Shown here one piece after another: positions 29,682 through 39,705 of a stretch of 64,000 bases of DNA; the first letter of the stretch is position 1, and each line of letters begins with the position of its first letter. The DNA comes from an uncultured Acidimicrobiales bacterium (lineage in GTDB: Bacteria; Actinomycetota; Acidimicrobiia; Acidimicrobiales; Aldehydirespiratoraceae), in contig CAJQPN010000048.1 in the NCBI GenBank assembly GCA_905480195.1, forward strand, positions 1 through 64,000, given 5' to 3'. A model generated the notes under the pieces. The model was not told where the DNA came from. It searched no databases and saw nothing but the letters and a program-made list of their open reading frames with translations. Made by a program: the position numbers and the translations under genes.

Positions 29682-30416
29682 CTACAACGCCAAGGTCGTT
29701 CCGCCGTCGACCTTGAGGATCGTGCCGTTCATGTAGGTGTTGGTGATGCACGTCATCACCGCCTGGGCGCAATCCTCAGGCGTAGCTGATCGGCCGCACG
29801 GCACCATCGCCGCGATCCCGGCGTGCAGGTCGTCCCAGTCAGACGTCCACGGCGTGGCCACCAGACCCGGTGCCACCGCGTTGACCCGCACGGGCTTCTG
29901 GAACTTCGCCATGTCTTCGGTGAGCGAATTGAGTGCGGCCTTCGCCATTCCGTAGGCGAGCGACGAGCCGAGCGGCCGAAGCCCAGCGATCGACGTGACG
30001 TTCACAATCGTGCCCGCGGTCTCCTTGAGGTGAGGCATTGCGGCCTTGCTCATCCACCAGGTGCCGTAGACGTTGACTTCGATCGTCTTGAACAGGACGT
30101 CGTTGGTCATGAGCGACAAGTCGGCATGGTCAAGCCGGGTCGTCCAGCCTGCGTTGTTGACCAGGATGTCGAGCTGTCCGAACCGCTCGACGGTGCCGGC
30201 AACAAGCGCTTCGCACTGCGCCTGGTCGGAGATATCACCTTGCAGGTAGTCAGATTCGGTCGCAAGTTGCGCGGCGATCGTTGTGCCGGCTTCGACAGAC
30301 GACGACGAGTTCACCATCACGTTCGCCCCGGCTGCAGCGAGCATCCGGGCGGACGCCTCACCGATGCCGCTCGACGAACCCGTCACCAACGCGACCTTGC
30401 CATCCAATTCCCCCAT
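29682..30416 (-). CDS. SDR family oxidoreductase
   Basis: GKVALVTGSSSGIGEASARMLAAAGANVM...DILVNNAGWT, YGMAKAAL. Confidence 0.93.
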   Translation of the reverse strand: MGELDGKVALVTGSSSGIGEASARMLAAAGANVMVNSSSSVEAGTTIAAQLATESDYLQGDISDQAQCEALVAGTVERFGQLDILVNNAGWTTRLDHADLSLMTNDVLFKTIEVNVYGTWWMSKAAMPHLKETAGTIVNVTSIAGLRPLGSSLAYGMAKAALNSLTEDMAKFQKPVRVNAVAPGLVATPWTSDWDDLHAGIAAMVPCGRSATPEDCAQAVMTCITNTYMNGTILKVDGGTTLAL

Positions 30417-30482
30417 GTCACCCTCCGACTCGTATTCGACGTGGCTGCACCGTAGTCGCCGCCGAAAAACGTTTGCTCCCGA

Positions 30483-31805
30483 TCACTTGGCTTCAGTGCC
30501 GCACCAGTCGAACCATTCGGCGTCCGCTCCTGGGATCAGTCCTAGGCCCCCCTTGAGGTGCAGAACCCGCGCTGCGGATTCCTCGAGACGGGCCGCAAAA
30601 CTCGGGTCGGCCTGCGCCTCGGCAATAACCGCATCGACGATCTCTGCGCCGTTGTCGACCCCGACGAACAGGGCGAGATCAGCTCCGGCCCAAAGCGCTG
30701 CGACAGCACGCTCGCCCGGGGTGAGGTCAGCCCCAACCCCTTGCATGACATGCATGTCGTCGGTGACGATCACGCCGCCGTACCCGAGATCGTTGCGAAG
30801 CCACGACGTGATCTCGGCCGACAACGTCGCCGGGCGCCCACCGTCGACACCCTCGAAGCGAATGTGCCCCGTCATCACGAGGGGCGCCACGGTGTTCACG
30901 TAGGGAAGCGCTCCAAAATCAGCCCAGGCCAAAGGAGTATTGGCCGAGAACGAGTCAAGCTCGTGCGGATCCTCGACGGTCGACCCCTGATTGGGGAAAT
31001 GCTTGAGGGTTGCGGCAACACCTGCCCGGCAGTGGCCCTCCACCAACGCCTTGGTGATGGCGGTGACGATCGCCGGATCGTCGCCAAACGATCGCCGCTG
31101 TCGGTCCATGTAGTACCCCACGCCGACATCGACGTCGGCGACCACCCCAAAGTTCACATGCACACCTGCCTCGGCGAGCTCGCGGGCAAACGCTGCGGCC
31201 GCCGGGGCCAGGCCCTCGCTCGTCGTCGCTGGATCGATCCGGTGATTTGACTGCAAGGTCGCAGGGTCGGGTAAGGGCGTCACTGGCACCTTCAGAACCC
31301 GAGCACCGGCTTCGGCATCGGTAGCGACAAGTGGGTACGTCGAACAGCCGGACGAAGCAACCATGATTTGCTCGATCGCAGCGCTCGCTGCTTCGAGTGA
31401 ATCTTGTGGCTCCCAGTTGCCGGCATTGCCCGCCACGAAGATCCCCCCGACGCAGGTGTCGCCCAGTTCGGCGATCAGGCCTTCGGCGACATCGCCACGC
31501 GCGCCGAGCATTACAACCTGTCGGGCCTGTCCCTCGATCCCGAGGATCGCGAGTTCCTCGGCAAGTCGGACTACACCCGGCGCCAACGTAGAGGTCGTCG
31601 TCGTGGTTGTCGTCGACGAGGTGGTCGAACTCGTCAACGAGGTCGACGAACTCGTCGTCGAGGTGGTCGAACTCGTTGTAGTCGTGGGCTCACCAGCACG
31701 CTGCTCACCGATCGAATCGGTCACGAGGAACGTGATGATGCCCGATACGGCGATCACCGCACAGACCACGTAGACCCTCGCCTTTGACACCGGACCATCC
31801 TGCAC
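30483..31805 (-). CDS. Secreted glycoside hydrolase family 3 protein (beta-N-acetylhexosaminidase-like) with Thr/Ser-rich linker
   Basis: N-terminal TM, TTTTSSTTSTTSSSTSLTSSTTSSTTTTTTTST linker, TLKHFPNQGSTVEDPHELDS (KHFPG-like), VIVTDDMHVMQGV; start may be GTG at about 31790. Confidence 0.85.
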   Translation of the reverse strand: MQDGPVSKARVYVVCAVIAVSGIITFLVTDSIGEQRAGEPTTTTSSTTSTTSSSTSLTSSTTSSTTTTTTTSTLAPGVVRLAEELAILGIEGQARQVVMLGARGDVAEGLIAELGDTCVGGIFVAGNAGNWEPQDSLEAASAAIEQIMVASSGCSTYPLVATDAEAGARVLKVPVTPLPDPATLQSNHRIDPATTSEGLAPAAAAFARELAEAGVHVNFGVVADVDVGVGYYMDRQRRSFGDDPAIVTAITKALVEGHCRAGVAATLKHFPNQGSTVEDPHELDSFSANTPLAWADFGALPYVNTVAPLVMTGHIRFEGVDGGRPATLSAEITSWLRNDLGYGGVIVTDDMHVMQGVGADLTPGERAVAALWAGADLALFVGVDNGAEIVDAVIAEAQADPSFAARLEESAARVLHLKGGLGLIPGADAEWFDWCGTEAK

Positions 31806-31911
31806 TGTGTCGGGTACCGACTGGTAACACCCGGTATCGATGGCCTCGGCACTCGCCCCCGCAACAGTCCGGTTTCACGCCGAAGGCAGCAAGGCGCCGT
31901 CGCCTCCGTGC

Positions 31912-32673
31912 CTAGAAGATCGTGTAGCCGCCGTCGACGACGATGGAATCGCCGGTGTGGTACGTCGCCGCTGGATCTGCAAGGAACACGCCGGCAGCCC
32001 CCATCTCGGCGGGGTCGGCCCATCGACGAACCGGCGTGCGCTTGAGCGTGGCGTCGCGGAACTTGTCGTCGGCATAGCCGAACGATGCAAGTTCGGTGAT
32101 CGTCCAACCGGGAAGGAGCGCGTTGACGCGAATCTGGTGCCGGGCGAGGTTCACCGCCAAAGCGCGACAGAAGCCGAGCAGGGCCGTCTTCGAGGTTCCG
32201 TACGCCTCGTTGCCGGCGGCTCCATGGATGGCCGATGTCGACGACGTTGCGACGAGCGCACCGCCCTGGCCATGCTCGATCATGTGTCGGGCCGCAGCCC
32301 GGAAGAGCAGGAACACCCCGTCGAGGTTGGTCGTCATGACCCGTCGCCATTCCTCAAGGCTGACGTCGGGGAACCGGGCACCATTCCCACCAGTCCCTGC
32401 GTTGGCGAAGACCGAGTCGATACGCCCACCTGCGAGATCGACCGATTCGGCAAATCCCCTCTCAATCGCATTCTCATCGGAGGCGTCAACCTCGAGCACG
32501 TGGGCCTCGACGCCGCGCGATCGCAGCTTCGCCTCCGCTGCTTCGTTCTTCTCGGTGTTGCGCCCCCAGGCCACGATGTTCGCCCCTGCCTCAGCGCATG
32601 CCTTTCCGATCGCGAGCCCAATTCCGCCGTTGCCGCCGGTGATGAGCACTGTTCGTCCGCTCAGATCCGTCAT
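31912..32673 (-). CDS. SDR family oxidoreductase
   Basis: MTDLSGRTVLITGGNGGIGLAIGKACAEAGANIVAWGR, YGTSKTALLGFCRALA, start trimmed from ORF 31912..32802. Confidence 0.92.
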   Translation of the reverse strand: MTDLSGRTVLITGGNGGIGLAIGKACAEAGANIVAWGRNTEKNEAAEAKLRSRGVEAHVLEVDASDENAIERGFAESVDLAGGRIDSVFANAGTGGNGARFPDVSLEEWRRVMTTNLDGVFLLFRAAARHMIEHGQGGALVATSSTSAIHGAAGNEAYGTSKTALLGFCRALAVNLARHQIRVNALLPGWTITELASFGYADDKFRDATLKRTPVRRWADPAEMGAAGVFLADPAATYHTGDSIVVDGGYTIF

Positions 32674-32739
32674 AGCGGGATCGTAGGGCGGGTACGCATC
32701 AGGCACATCGCCGGCTCTGCAAGCCGGTACCGTCGCCGT

Positions 32740-33336
32740 GTGGCCGGGCCTCTCGATCTTCACTTCGTTCGTTCTTACGTCGACATCGACGACCTTCCCC
32801 ACGTCAACGCCGAGGTCGCGCTCGTCGGCCGGAGCAATGTCGGCAAGTCATCGCTACTCAATGCGCTTGCGCAGCGAAAGAGCCTCGCGAAGACCTCGAA
32901 GACGCCTGGGGCGACGCGGCTGATGAATGCGTTCGAGCTGGCGCCGGCGCATTCTCTCCGATGGGTAATGGACCTCCCCGGCTATGGCTTCGCCCGGGTG
33001 TCCAAGGCCGAGCAGGCCAAGTGGGCGACGATGCTCAGTACCTACATCGAAGAGCGCGAGAACCTCGTGTCGGTCGTGTTGTTGATCGACGGCGCCGTTG
33101 GCCCGACCTCACTCGACCTTCAGACCGTCGAGTGGCTCGAATCGCTCGGCCGGCCGATCGCATACGTCGCTACGAAGGCGGACAAGGTTAAGCCGTCGAT
33201 GTCGAAGAAGCGCCGAACCGAACTGACTGGCAAGCTGGATGTGCAGCGATCGGAGGTCACCTGGGTGAGCGCCGAGAAGGGAACCGGGGTCCCCGAACTG
33301 CGATCACGAATTCGCGACCTCCTTGGAGCATCATGA
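32740..33336 (+). CDS. engB: Ribosome biogenesis GTPase YihA/YsxC/EngB
   Basis: EVALVGRSNVGKSSLLNALAQRKSLAKTSKTPGATRLMN, WVMDLPGYGFARVSK, ATKADKVK; GTG start at 32740. Confidence 0.93.
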   Translation: MAGPLDLHFVRSYVDIDDLPHVNAEVALVGRSNVGKSSLLNALAQRKSLAKTSKTPGATRLMNAFELAPAHSLRWVMDLPGYGFARVSKAEQAKWATMLSTYIEERENLVSVVLLIDGAVGPTSLDLQTVEWLESLGRPIAYVATKADKVKPSMSKKRRTELTGKLDVQRSEVTWVSAEKGTGVPELRSRIRDLLGAS

Positions 33337-34223
33337 CACTGCCGCATGCACCCTTCGGCTCGACCGGGCACGAAAGCAGCCGCATCATCTTCGGTGCTGC
33401 GGCACTCGGGGGGATGAGCCCGGCGCGGGCCGATGCCACTATCGAGCAGGTCTGCGCCGCCGGGGTGAACCACTTCGACACGGCAGCGAGTTACGGAGCC
33501 AGCGAAGATCGCCTCCACGACTACTTGCAAGACCACCGCAGCGACGTCTTTCTTGCAACCAAGACCGGTGAACGCAGTGGTTCGGCTGCTCGGGAGTCGC
33601 TGGAACGGAGCCTTGAGCGAATGGGCGTCGACTCGGTCGACATGATCCAACTCCACAATCTGGTCGAGGAGGAGGAGTGGCGCGAGGCCCACGGTCCCGG
33701 CGGCGCCGTCGAGGCACTGTTCGGCGCCTGTGACGAGGGTTTGTGCCGCTTCGTCGGGGTCACCGGCCACGGCCTGCGCATCCCGCGCATGCACGTCCGA
33801 AGCCTCGCCGAAGCGCCGTTCGCCGCAGTGTTGTACCCCTGGAACCACAACCTCGCGACAATCGACACCTACACCTCCGACGTGGCCGACCTCCAAGCGC
33901 GCTGTCGCTCCGGCGGGATCGCGATGCAGACGATCAAGTCGATCGCCCGGCGACGGTGGGCCGACCCCGAGAAGCCGCACTTCTCTTGGTACCAGCCGAT
34001 CGAGGACCCCGAGCCCCTCCGGCGAGCTGTCGACTTCGTGCTGGCAACGCCCGACGTGTTCCTCAACACCACGAGTGACGCCCGCCTTCTCGACGAGGTG
34101 TTCCGGGCAGCATCCGCATTCAACGGCTCTGCGCCCGATCCAGACCAGCTTGAGCGCGACCGTCGCGACCTGGAGATCGAACCACTCTTTGACGGCGACC
34201 GATTCGAAGCGGTCAGGCCCTGA
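33333..34223 (+). CDS. Aldo/keto reductase family protein
   Basis: FGSTGHESSRIIFGAAALGGMS...AAGVNHFDTAASYGASEDRL..FLATKTG. Confidence 0.9.
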   Translation: MTLPHAPFGSTGHESSRIIFGAAALGGMSPARADATIEQVCAAGVNHFDTAASYGASEDRLHDYLQDHRSDVFLATKTGERSGSAARESLERSLERMGVDSVDMIQLHNLVEEEEWREAHGPGGAVEALFGACDEGLCRFVGVTGHGLRIPRMHVRSLAEAPFAAVLYPWNHNLATIDTYTSDVADLQARCRSGGIAMQTIKSIARRRWADPEKPHFSWYQPIEDPEPLRRAVDFVLATPDVFLNTTSDARLLDEVFRAASAFNGSAPDPDQLERDRRDLEIEPLFDGDRFEAVRP

Positions 34224-34244
34224 TCTGTCGATCAGAGGTGGAAA

Positions 34245-34520
34245 TCAGTCGATCACCATCTGGCCCATCAGGTCGGCCCTGAGCTCGTCAAAGGTGTCGA
34301 GATCCATCTGGCCGTCGTCATAGCGGCGGTGCAGCTCGGCGACGCGCTCCATGATCTCTTCGTTGGAGGGCTTGGGCCCGGAGTCTTCCTCGAGGAGTTC
34401 ATCGTCAAGCTCGTCGAGCTCGTCGTCCTTTTCGAGCTTGCGCTCTCGCTTGGCCGCGGCCTTCGCCTTCTTGGCCATGTCACGCTGACGCTTTGCAAAG
34501 CTGGATCGACCGGTAGCCAT
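34245..34520 (-). CDS. Small highly charged hypothetical protein (91 aa)
   Basis: Lys/Arg-rich N-terminus, acidic middle, SHOCT-like C-term EIMERVAELHRRYDDGQMDLDTFDELRADLM; no recognised family. Confidence 0.55.
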   Translation of the reverse strand: MATGRSSFAKRQRDMAKKAKAAAKRERKLEKDDELDELDDELLEEDSGPKPSNEEIMERVAELHRRYDDGQMDLDTFDELRADLMGQMVID

Positions 34521-34738
34521 GGTGCCTCCTCGTGAACGGACGTCTGGTCACCCGCAGTAACCGCCGTTCGACCGTATAGGTTCCATTCGGCTTTGCCACA
34601 TCCGGTGGCGCGTGCCGGATCAAGGGCACCATTTCGGAGCAGCGCTCATCGGATGGCTCGAAGCGAGCTCTCTTCCCACCGCCACCCAGCCCCAGCCCTG
34701 GTGCCGTGCCAGTCCGACTCGCCAGCTAAGTTCCGGAG

Positions 34739-35116
34739 ATGGACATCCACACCAAGCCCGAGGTGAGCGTTCCCGATGATGGTCCGCCCACCGAACTCGT
34801 GATCGAAGACCTCGTGGTTGGCGACGGCCCGGAGGCGGCGGCGGGCATGCAGGTCAGCGTCGACTACGTGGGTGTCTCGTGGTCGACCGGCAACGAGTTC
34901 GATGCCTCGTGGAACCGGGGCGAGCCGCTTGCGTTCAGCCTTGGCGTCGGCCAAGTCATCGCCGGGTGGGACCAAGGCGTGCAAGGCATGCGAGTCGGTG
35001 GCCGCCGAAAACTCTCCATCCCACCCGACATGGCCTACGGCCAGCAAGGCGCCGGCGGCGTCATCGGCCCAAACGAAACGCTGATCTTCGTCTGCGACCT
35101 GCGCGGCGTCGGATAA
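34739..35116 (+). CDS. FKBP-type peptidyl-prolyl cis-trans isomerase
   Basis: VSVDYVGVSWSTGNEFDASWNRGEPLAFSLGVGQVIAGWDQGVQGMRVGGRRKLSIPPDMAYG. Confidence 0.95.
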   Translation: MDIHTKPEVSVPDDGPPTELVIEDLVVGDGPEAAAGMQVSVDYVGVSWSTGNEFDASWNRGEPLAFSLGVGQVIAGWDQGVQGMRVGGRRKLSIPPDMAYGQQGAGGVIGPNETLIFVCDLRGVG

Positions 35117-35124
35117 CCACCACG

Positions 35125-36318
35125 ATGGCTGGGTTCATCGCCGACCCGGACACCTACGTCGATGGGCCACCACACGAGCGATTCGACGCGCTCCGCGCAA
35201 CTGAGCCGGTTTCCTGGGTCGCCATGGACGGAGAGCCTGGCTACTGGGCGGTGCTCCGGCACGCCGATGTGGTCCACGTCTCGAAGCGCAGCGACGTGTT
35301 CAGTGCGACCGAAGGTGGGGTGGTCGTCGAGAACCTCGACCCGGTCGCCCTCGAAAACATGCGCGACATGCTGTTGGCGATGGACCCGCCGAGGCATACC
35401 GCATACCGCAAGCCGGTTGCTGCCGAGTTCAAGGCCCGCGTCATCGCTGAACTCGAGGATCGGGTGCGCGGGGTCGTCACCACGATCCTCGACCGCGCTG
35501 ACGAAAAGGGCTCTGAACTCGAGTTCGTCCACGATGTGTGCGCCCACCTGCCGAGCCAGATCCTCGGCGAGTTGATGGGGCTACCGGCCGAGGACTGGCC
35601 GTTGGTCCATGCGATGGCAGAGCGAAACAGCGGCAGCCAAGACCCCGACGTTGCCGACGGGCAAAAGCGCGGCTCGGCTGCGGTGGAGATGGCGATGTAC
35701 GCCATGCAGTTCGCGGCGTCGCGACGTGAAGAGGGGCCACAGGGCGACCTCACCGACGTGCTGCTCGGCGAGGAGTTCGACGGCCACCTCATGAGCGATG
35801 TCGACTTCGCCCGGTTCTTCGTCCAGCTCGTCACCGCCGGTAACGACACGACGCGCACGATGCTCTCATCGGGTACGTTGGCGCTGCTGCAGCACCCCGA
35901 CCAGTTGGCCGCCCTGCGGGCGAACACCTCCGGTATGCCAGCCGCCGTCGAAGAAGTCCTGCGCTGGGCTAATCCCCTCCACTACTTCCGACGTACGGCC
36001 ATCGTCGACACCCGCCTCGCCGACGTCGACATCGCCACCGGCGACAAAGTCGCGATGATCTACACCGCGGCCAATCGCGACCCCGAAGTGTTCAGCCGAC
36101 CCCACACGTTCGACACCACGCGCAATCCCAATCCGCACCTCTCGTTCGGTATCGCTACCCACTTCTGTCTCGGCGTGCACCTCGCTCGCCTCGAAGGAAG
36201 GGTTTTCTTCGAAGAAGTTCTGCAGCGATGGCCCAACCTGGAACTGGCCGGTACGCCAACCCGACAACGCAGCAACCTCAACAACAGCCTCAAGACGCTC
36301 CCGGTCCGAACGACTTGA
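35125..36318 (+). CDS. Cytochrome P450
   Basis: VTAGNDTTRTMLSSG (I-helix), EEVLRWANPLHYFRR (ExxR), HLSFGIATHFCLGVHLARLE (heme Cys). Confidence 0.95.
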   Translation: MAGFIADPDTYVDGPPHERFDALRATEPVSWVAMDGEPGYWAVLRHADVVHVSKRSDVFSATEGGVVVENLDPVALENMRDMLLAMDPPRHTAYRKPVAAEFKARVIAELEDRVRGVVTTILDRADEKGSELEFVHDVCAHLPSQILGELMGLPAEDWPLVHAMAERNSGSQDPDVADGQKRGSAAVEMAMYAMQFAASRREEGPQGDLTDVLLGEEFDGHLMSDVDFARFFVQLVTAGNDTTRTMLSSGTLALLQHPDQLAALRANTSGMPAAVEEVLRWANPLHYFRRTAIVDTRLADVDIATGDKVAMIYTAANRDPEVFSRPHTFDTTRNPNPHLSFGIATHFCLGVHLARLEGRVFFEEVLQRWPNLELAGTPTRQRSNLNNSLKTLPVRTT

Positions 36319-36402
36319 ATCGCAGAGCGCGGCTGCGGCGCGCCTCATGAGCGAGGTGGGCAGCCCTCGAGGGATGAGCGACGGAAGCTATAGTTCGCTG
36401 CA

Positions 36403-37920
36403 GTGGACGACGTGCCAGCGACCCGGATGCAGGGCAGAGACGTCCGACCCGATTGGCGGTACCTGTCGGTTCTCCTGATCGCAGCGGCCGTTCTTCGGCT
36501 CTACCGGCTCGGCGCCGACAGTCTCTGGTACGACGAGATTCTGAGCGAGCGTCGCGCCACAGTACCCCTGGGCGACGCGTACGACCTTCTGCGCGAGGGG
36601 ACCCATCCCCCTGGCTATTCTCAGGCGATCCTTCGGCCGTGGCTCACCCTCGGCGACGGCGAGTGGATGCTCCGCTTCCCGAGCGCGGTGTTGGGCGTTG
36701 CCACCGTGGCGATGACTGCGATGCTCGGAACCCGTCTCGCCGGCCGGCGGGCCGGACTCGCTGCGGCAGCGCTGCTCACCGTGATGCCGCTGCACCTCTA
36801 CTACTCGCGCGAGGGGCGAATGTACGCCCTTTTTGCACTGGTTCTGCTTGCCTGGGTCATGGCGCTCATCCGGGCTCGCGAGCGCAACACGCTGGGAAGC
36901 TGGACGATGTACACCGTGCTCGGCGCGGCTGCGCTGTACACCCACTACTACGCTGGCTTCACCGTGCTTGCGGTCGTCGGCGCAACCGCTGTGCTCGAAC
37001 TCCGCCACGAGATCACCACCCGAACCTGTCGCTGGCTGATCGCCACCATCGGAATCGGCGTGCTTTTCGCACCCTGGCTCCCAACGTTTCGCTATCAGCT
37101 CAACAACGACCCATTGGCGTGGCTGGATTCGCCCGGCTTCAGCGGCTGGGTGCGGTTACCCGTCGAGTTCTTCGCCGGCTTTGTCGAGTATTCGATGATC
37201 GACCCGAGCATGAACCAGTACGTCGAGAATCTGTTCAAGGCCAATGTCATTCTTATCCCCCTCGCCGTGCTTCTTCTGTTCGGCAGCCGGCACTTACGCA
37301 CAGTCGCCGACAGAACACCCGACGCGGCGTTCGCCGCCGCTGTCGTAGGTGCCGCCTTCTTCGGCACTCTCCTGCTGGCGTTTGTCGCCTCGCAGTTCCG
37401 AACGCTCTTCTTCGTTCGCTACTTCGTCGGGATCCTCCCCTTCTTGGCGATCCTGATCGGTGCTGCGCTGGCGAGGATGCGGCCCATGACCGTCATTGCG
37501 TTCGGCGCGCTCTTTGCGTCGGCGGCACTCCACACAGCACTCACCATCGATGAAACGTGGCGGCCCGCGTTTCGCGACGCCACCGACCAGATCGAGCAGG
37601 ACCAACCCGACGACGTGATCGTGGTCTTCGTCGACCTCAACCTCTCCGAACCCAGGCAGTGGGGACTTCGCTACTACCTCGACGAGGCGTACCACACGGT
37701 CGAGTACGACGGCTCCATTCGCAACGGGGAATTCGCAGCATTCCTGGACGATCTTGAGATCACAGCACCGCGAACGTGGGTACTTCAGGCCGGGACAGCA
37801 CCGGTCGCCTTCGATGCACCACCCGGGTTCGTCACCTCCGTCCAGGAGCAACACGACTCCCGGTTCTTTCACCGCCACTTCACGATCAAGGTCACGGCAC
37901 TGGACCGGGAGGACCGATGA
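36403..37920 (+). CDS. Membrane glycosyltransferase, family 39/ArnT-like
   Basis: LRLYRLGADSLWYDEILSERRA with many TM helices. Confidence 0.82.
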   Translation: MDDVPATRMQGRDVRPDWRYLSVLLIAAAVLRLYRLGADSLWYDEILSERRATVPLGDAYDLLREGTHPPGYSQAILRPWLTLGDGEWMLRFPSAVLGVATVAMTAMLGTRLAGRRAGLAAAALLTVMPLHLYYSREGRMYALFALVLLAWVMALIRARERNTLGSWTMYTVLGAAALYTHYYAGFTVLAVVGATAVLELRHEITTRTCRWLIATIGIGVLFAPWLPTFRYQLNNDPLAWLDSPGFSGWVRLPVEFFAGFVEYSMIDPSMNQYVENLFKANVILIPLAVLLLFGSRHLRTVADRTPDAAFAAAVVGAAFFGTLLLAFVASQFRTLFFVRYFVGILPFLAILIGAALARMRPMTVIAFGALFASAALHTALTIDETWRPAFRDATDQIEQDQPDDVIVVFVDLNLSEPRQWGLRYYLDEAYHTVEYDGSIRNGEFAAFLDDLEITAPRTWVLQAGTAPVAFDAPPGFVTSVQEQHDSRFFHRHFTIKVTALDREDR

Positions 37921-38840
37921 CCACCACCACCGACTCGATCTGCGCCGTTCTGCCCGCCTACAACGAGGCCGACAACCTGCCTGACGTTATTGCGGAGCTG
38001 ACCGAGCAGCTCGCCATTCACTTCACCGAGTGGCGAGTCCTCGTCGTCGACGACGGCAGCACCGACGGCACCGCCGACGTGTTGGCCCAACTCGAGTCCG
38101 AACAACCGCGCCTCAGCCACCTTCACATCCGCACGAACCGGGGAAAGAGCAACGCCTTGCGCCTGGCGTTTCAGAACGTCCACGAAGACCTCATCGTGCT
38201 GCTCGATGCCGACGGCCAGGACGACCCATCCGAACTCGGTGCGCTCTACGAATCACTGTGCGCCGGCCACGACCTCGTCACCGGTCGCCGCACCGACCGC
38301 CACGACCGCTTTATCAAACGCAAGACGTCTCGGCTCTACAACCGGACCACCGCCGCAATCAGCGGCGTTCACGGCACCGACTTCAACAGCGGTTTCAAAC
38401 TGATGCGGCGGACCGTGGCCGACGAGCTCAACCTCTACGGTGAGCTCCACCGCTACATCCCCGTGCTTGCAGCCTGGGCCGGTTTCCGGGTCACCGAGGT
38501 CGACGTCAACCACCGCGACCGCCTCCACGGCGACTCGAAGTTCGGCCGCAGCCGCTTCTGGCGAGGCATGCTCGATCTCTTCACCGTCAAGTTCCTGACC
38601 ACCTACGACCGTCGGCCCTTCCACCTGATCGGCGGCAGTGGCCTCACCCTCGGTTCGGTGGGGTTTGCACTGATGGTGTGGATGCTGGTCGCACGCCTCT
38701 CCGGGAGCGAGGTCGGCAACCGGCCTGCACTGCTTGCCGGCGTGACTCTGTTCGTGGTCGGTGTCCAGCTGGTCAGCGTGGGTCTGCTAGCCGAACTCCT
38801 TCTGCACCTCCATCACGAACGACGCCGTCCGCCCGACTGA
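37917..38840 (+). CDS. Glycosyltransferase family 2
   Basis: MTTTTDSICAVLPAYNEADNLPDVIAEL...VVDDGSTDGTADVL...LLDADGQDDPSELG plus C-terminal TM helices. Confidence 0.92.
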   Translation: MTTTTDSICAVLPAYNEADNLPDVIAELTEQLAIHFTEWRVLVVDDGSTDGTADVLAQLESEQPRLSHLHIRTNRGKSNALRLAFQNVHEDLIVLLDADGQDDPSELGALYESLCAGHDLVTGRRTDRHDRFIKRKTSRLYNRTTAAISGVHGTDFNSGFKLMRRTVADELNLYGELHRYIPVLAAWAGFRVTEVDVNHRDRLHGDSKFGRSRFWRGMLDLFTVKFLTTYDRRPFHLIGGSGLTLGSVGFALMVWMLVARLSGSEVGNRPALLAGVTLFVVGVQLVSVGLLAELLLHLHHERRRPPD

Positions 38841-39705
38841 GGCGCAGCCGGGCCACCACCAGGAACCCGCACTCGGTACCGACAAGCAAGAGCCGGACGA
38901 GTACGACAGGCACCAACAGCGTCGCTTCGTCGACGACGAGGACCGCAAGCAGGACTGCCTCCCGAGCGCCCAGACCACCCGGAAGCGGCGTCGCAACCGA
39001 TACGCCGAACGCGAGTGCATAGGCGGCCACAGCCCCGAGCAGCGTGACGTCGAGATCGGCGCCGCGAACCAGGATGGCGAAACCAACCGCGTGAAGGCCG
39101 ACCGCGATTGCAGCCAGGGCCGTACAGGTCACGATCGAGCGGGACGCCGGGAGCGACGCGCTGAGGTCTGCCCCGACCACCCGACCGGCCACCCGGAGCA
39201 CACGCCCAAAGATCGGAGGCGCAACCGCAAGGAGCAGGATCACCCCTAGGGCGGAGACTGCCGCCGACCAACCAAGCGCAGGCCCTGCGATGAGCCCGAC
39301 CGCCACGCCGACCAGTGCCAGCGCGAGGCTGTGGATCGCCCAGACGAGCGTGGCGATCCGGCTCGGCACCCCTCGAGCGCAGAGGCCGAGGACGACCGCA
39401 GCCGCGTTCGCGATTCCGAATGGTACGTACTTCGCCGGCTGGGCTGTGTGGAAGATCCAGCGACGCTGGGCCCCAGTCGATGGGGACGCCTCGAGCACGA
39501 CCATCGCTTCACCAACGACGAACTGACCGAGAGCAAGCGCCACGATTGCGACCAGCAACCACCCGACACCGGGAATTTGCTGGGCCGTAAGCTCGCTCCA
39601 GCTGCCCGCAACCTCGAGCCCGATGTACACCACACTGACGAAACCCAGCAGGGCAACGAGGAATCCGCGACCGGTCACCGCGCCTCGAGCAGCAACAACG
39701 TCCAC
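38773..39705 (-). CDS. Lysylphosphatidylglycerol synthase TM-region/AglD-like membrane protein
   Basis: Hydrophobic, PLPGGLGAREAVLLAVL block near the C-terminus. Confidence 0.7.
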   Translation of the reverse strand: MDVVAARGAVTGRGFLVALLGFVSVVYIGLEVAGSWSELTAQQIPGVGWLLVAIVALALGQFVVGEAMVVLEASPSTGAQRRWIFHTAQPAKYVPFGIANAAAVVLGLCARGVPSRIATLVWAIHSLALALVGVAVGLIAGPALGWSAAVSALGVILLLAVAPPIFGRVLRVAGRVVGADLSASLPASRSIVTCTALAAIAVGLHAVGFAILVRGADLDVTLLGAVAAYALAFGVSVATPLPGGLGAREAVLLAVLVVDEATLLVPVVLVRLLLVGTECGFLVVARLRLSRADGVVRDGGAEGVRLADPR

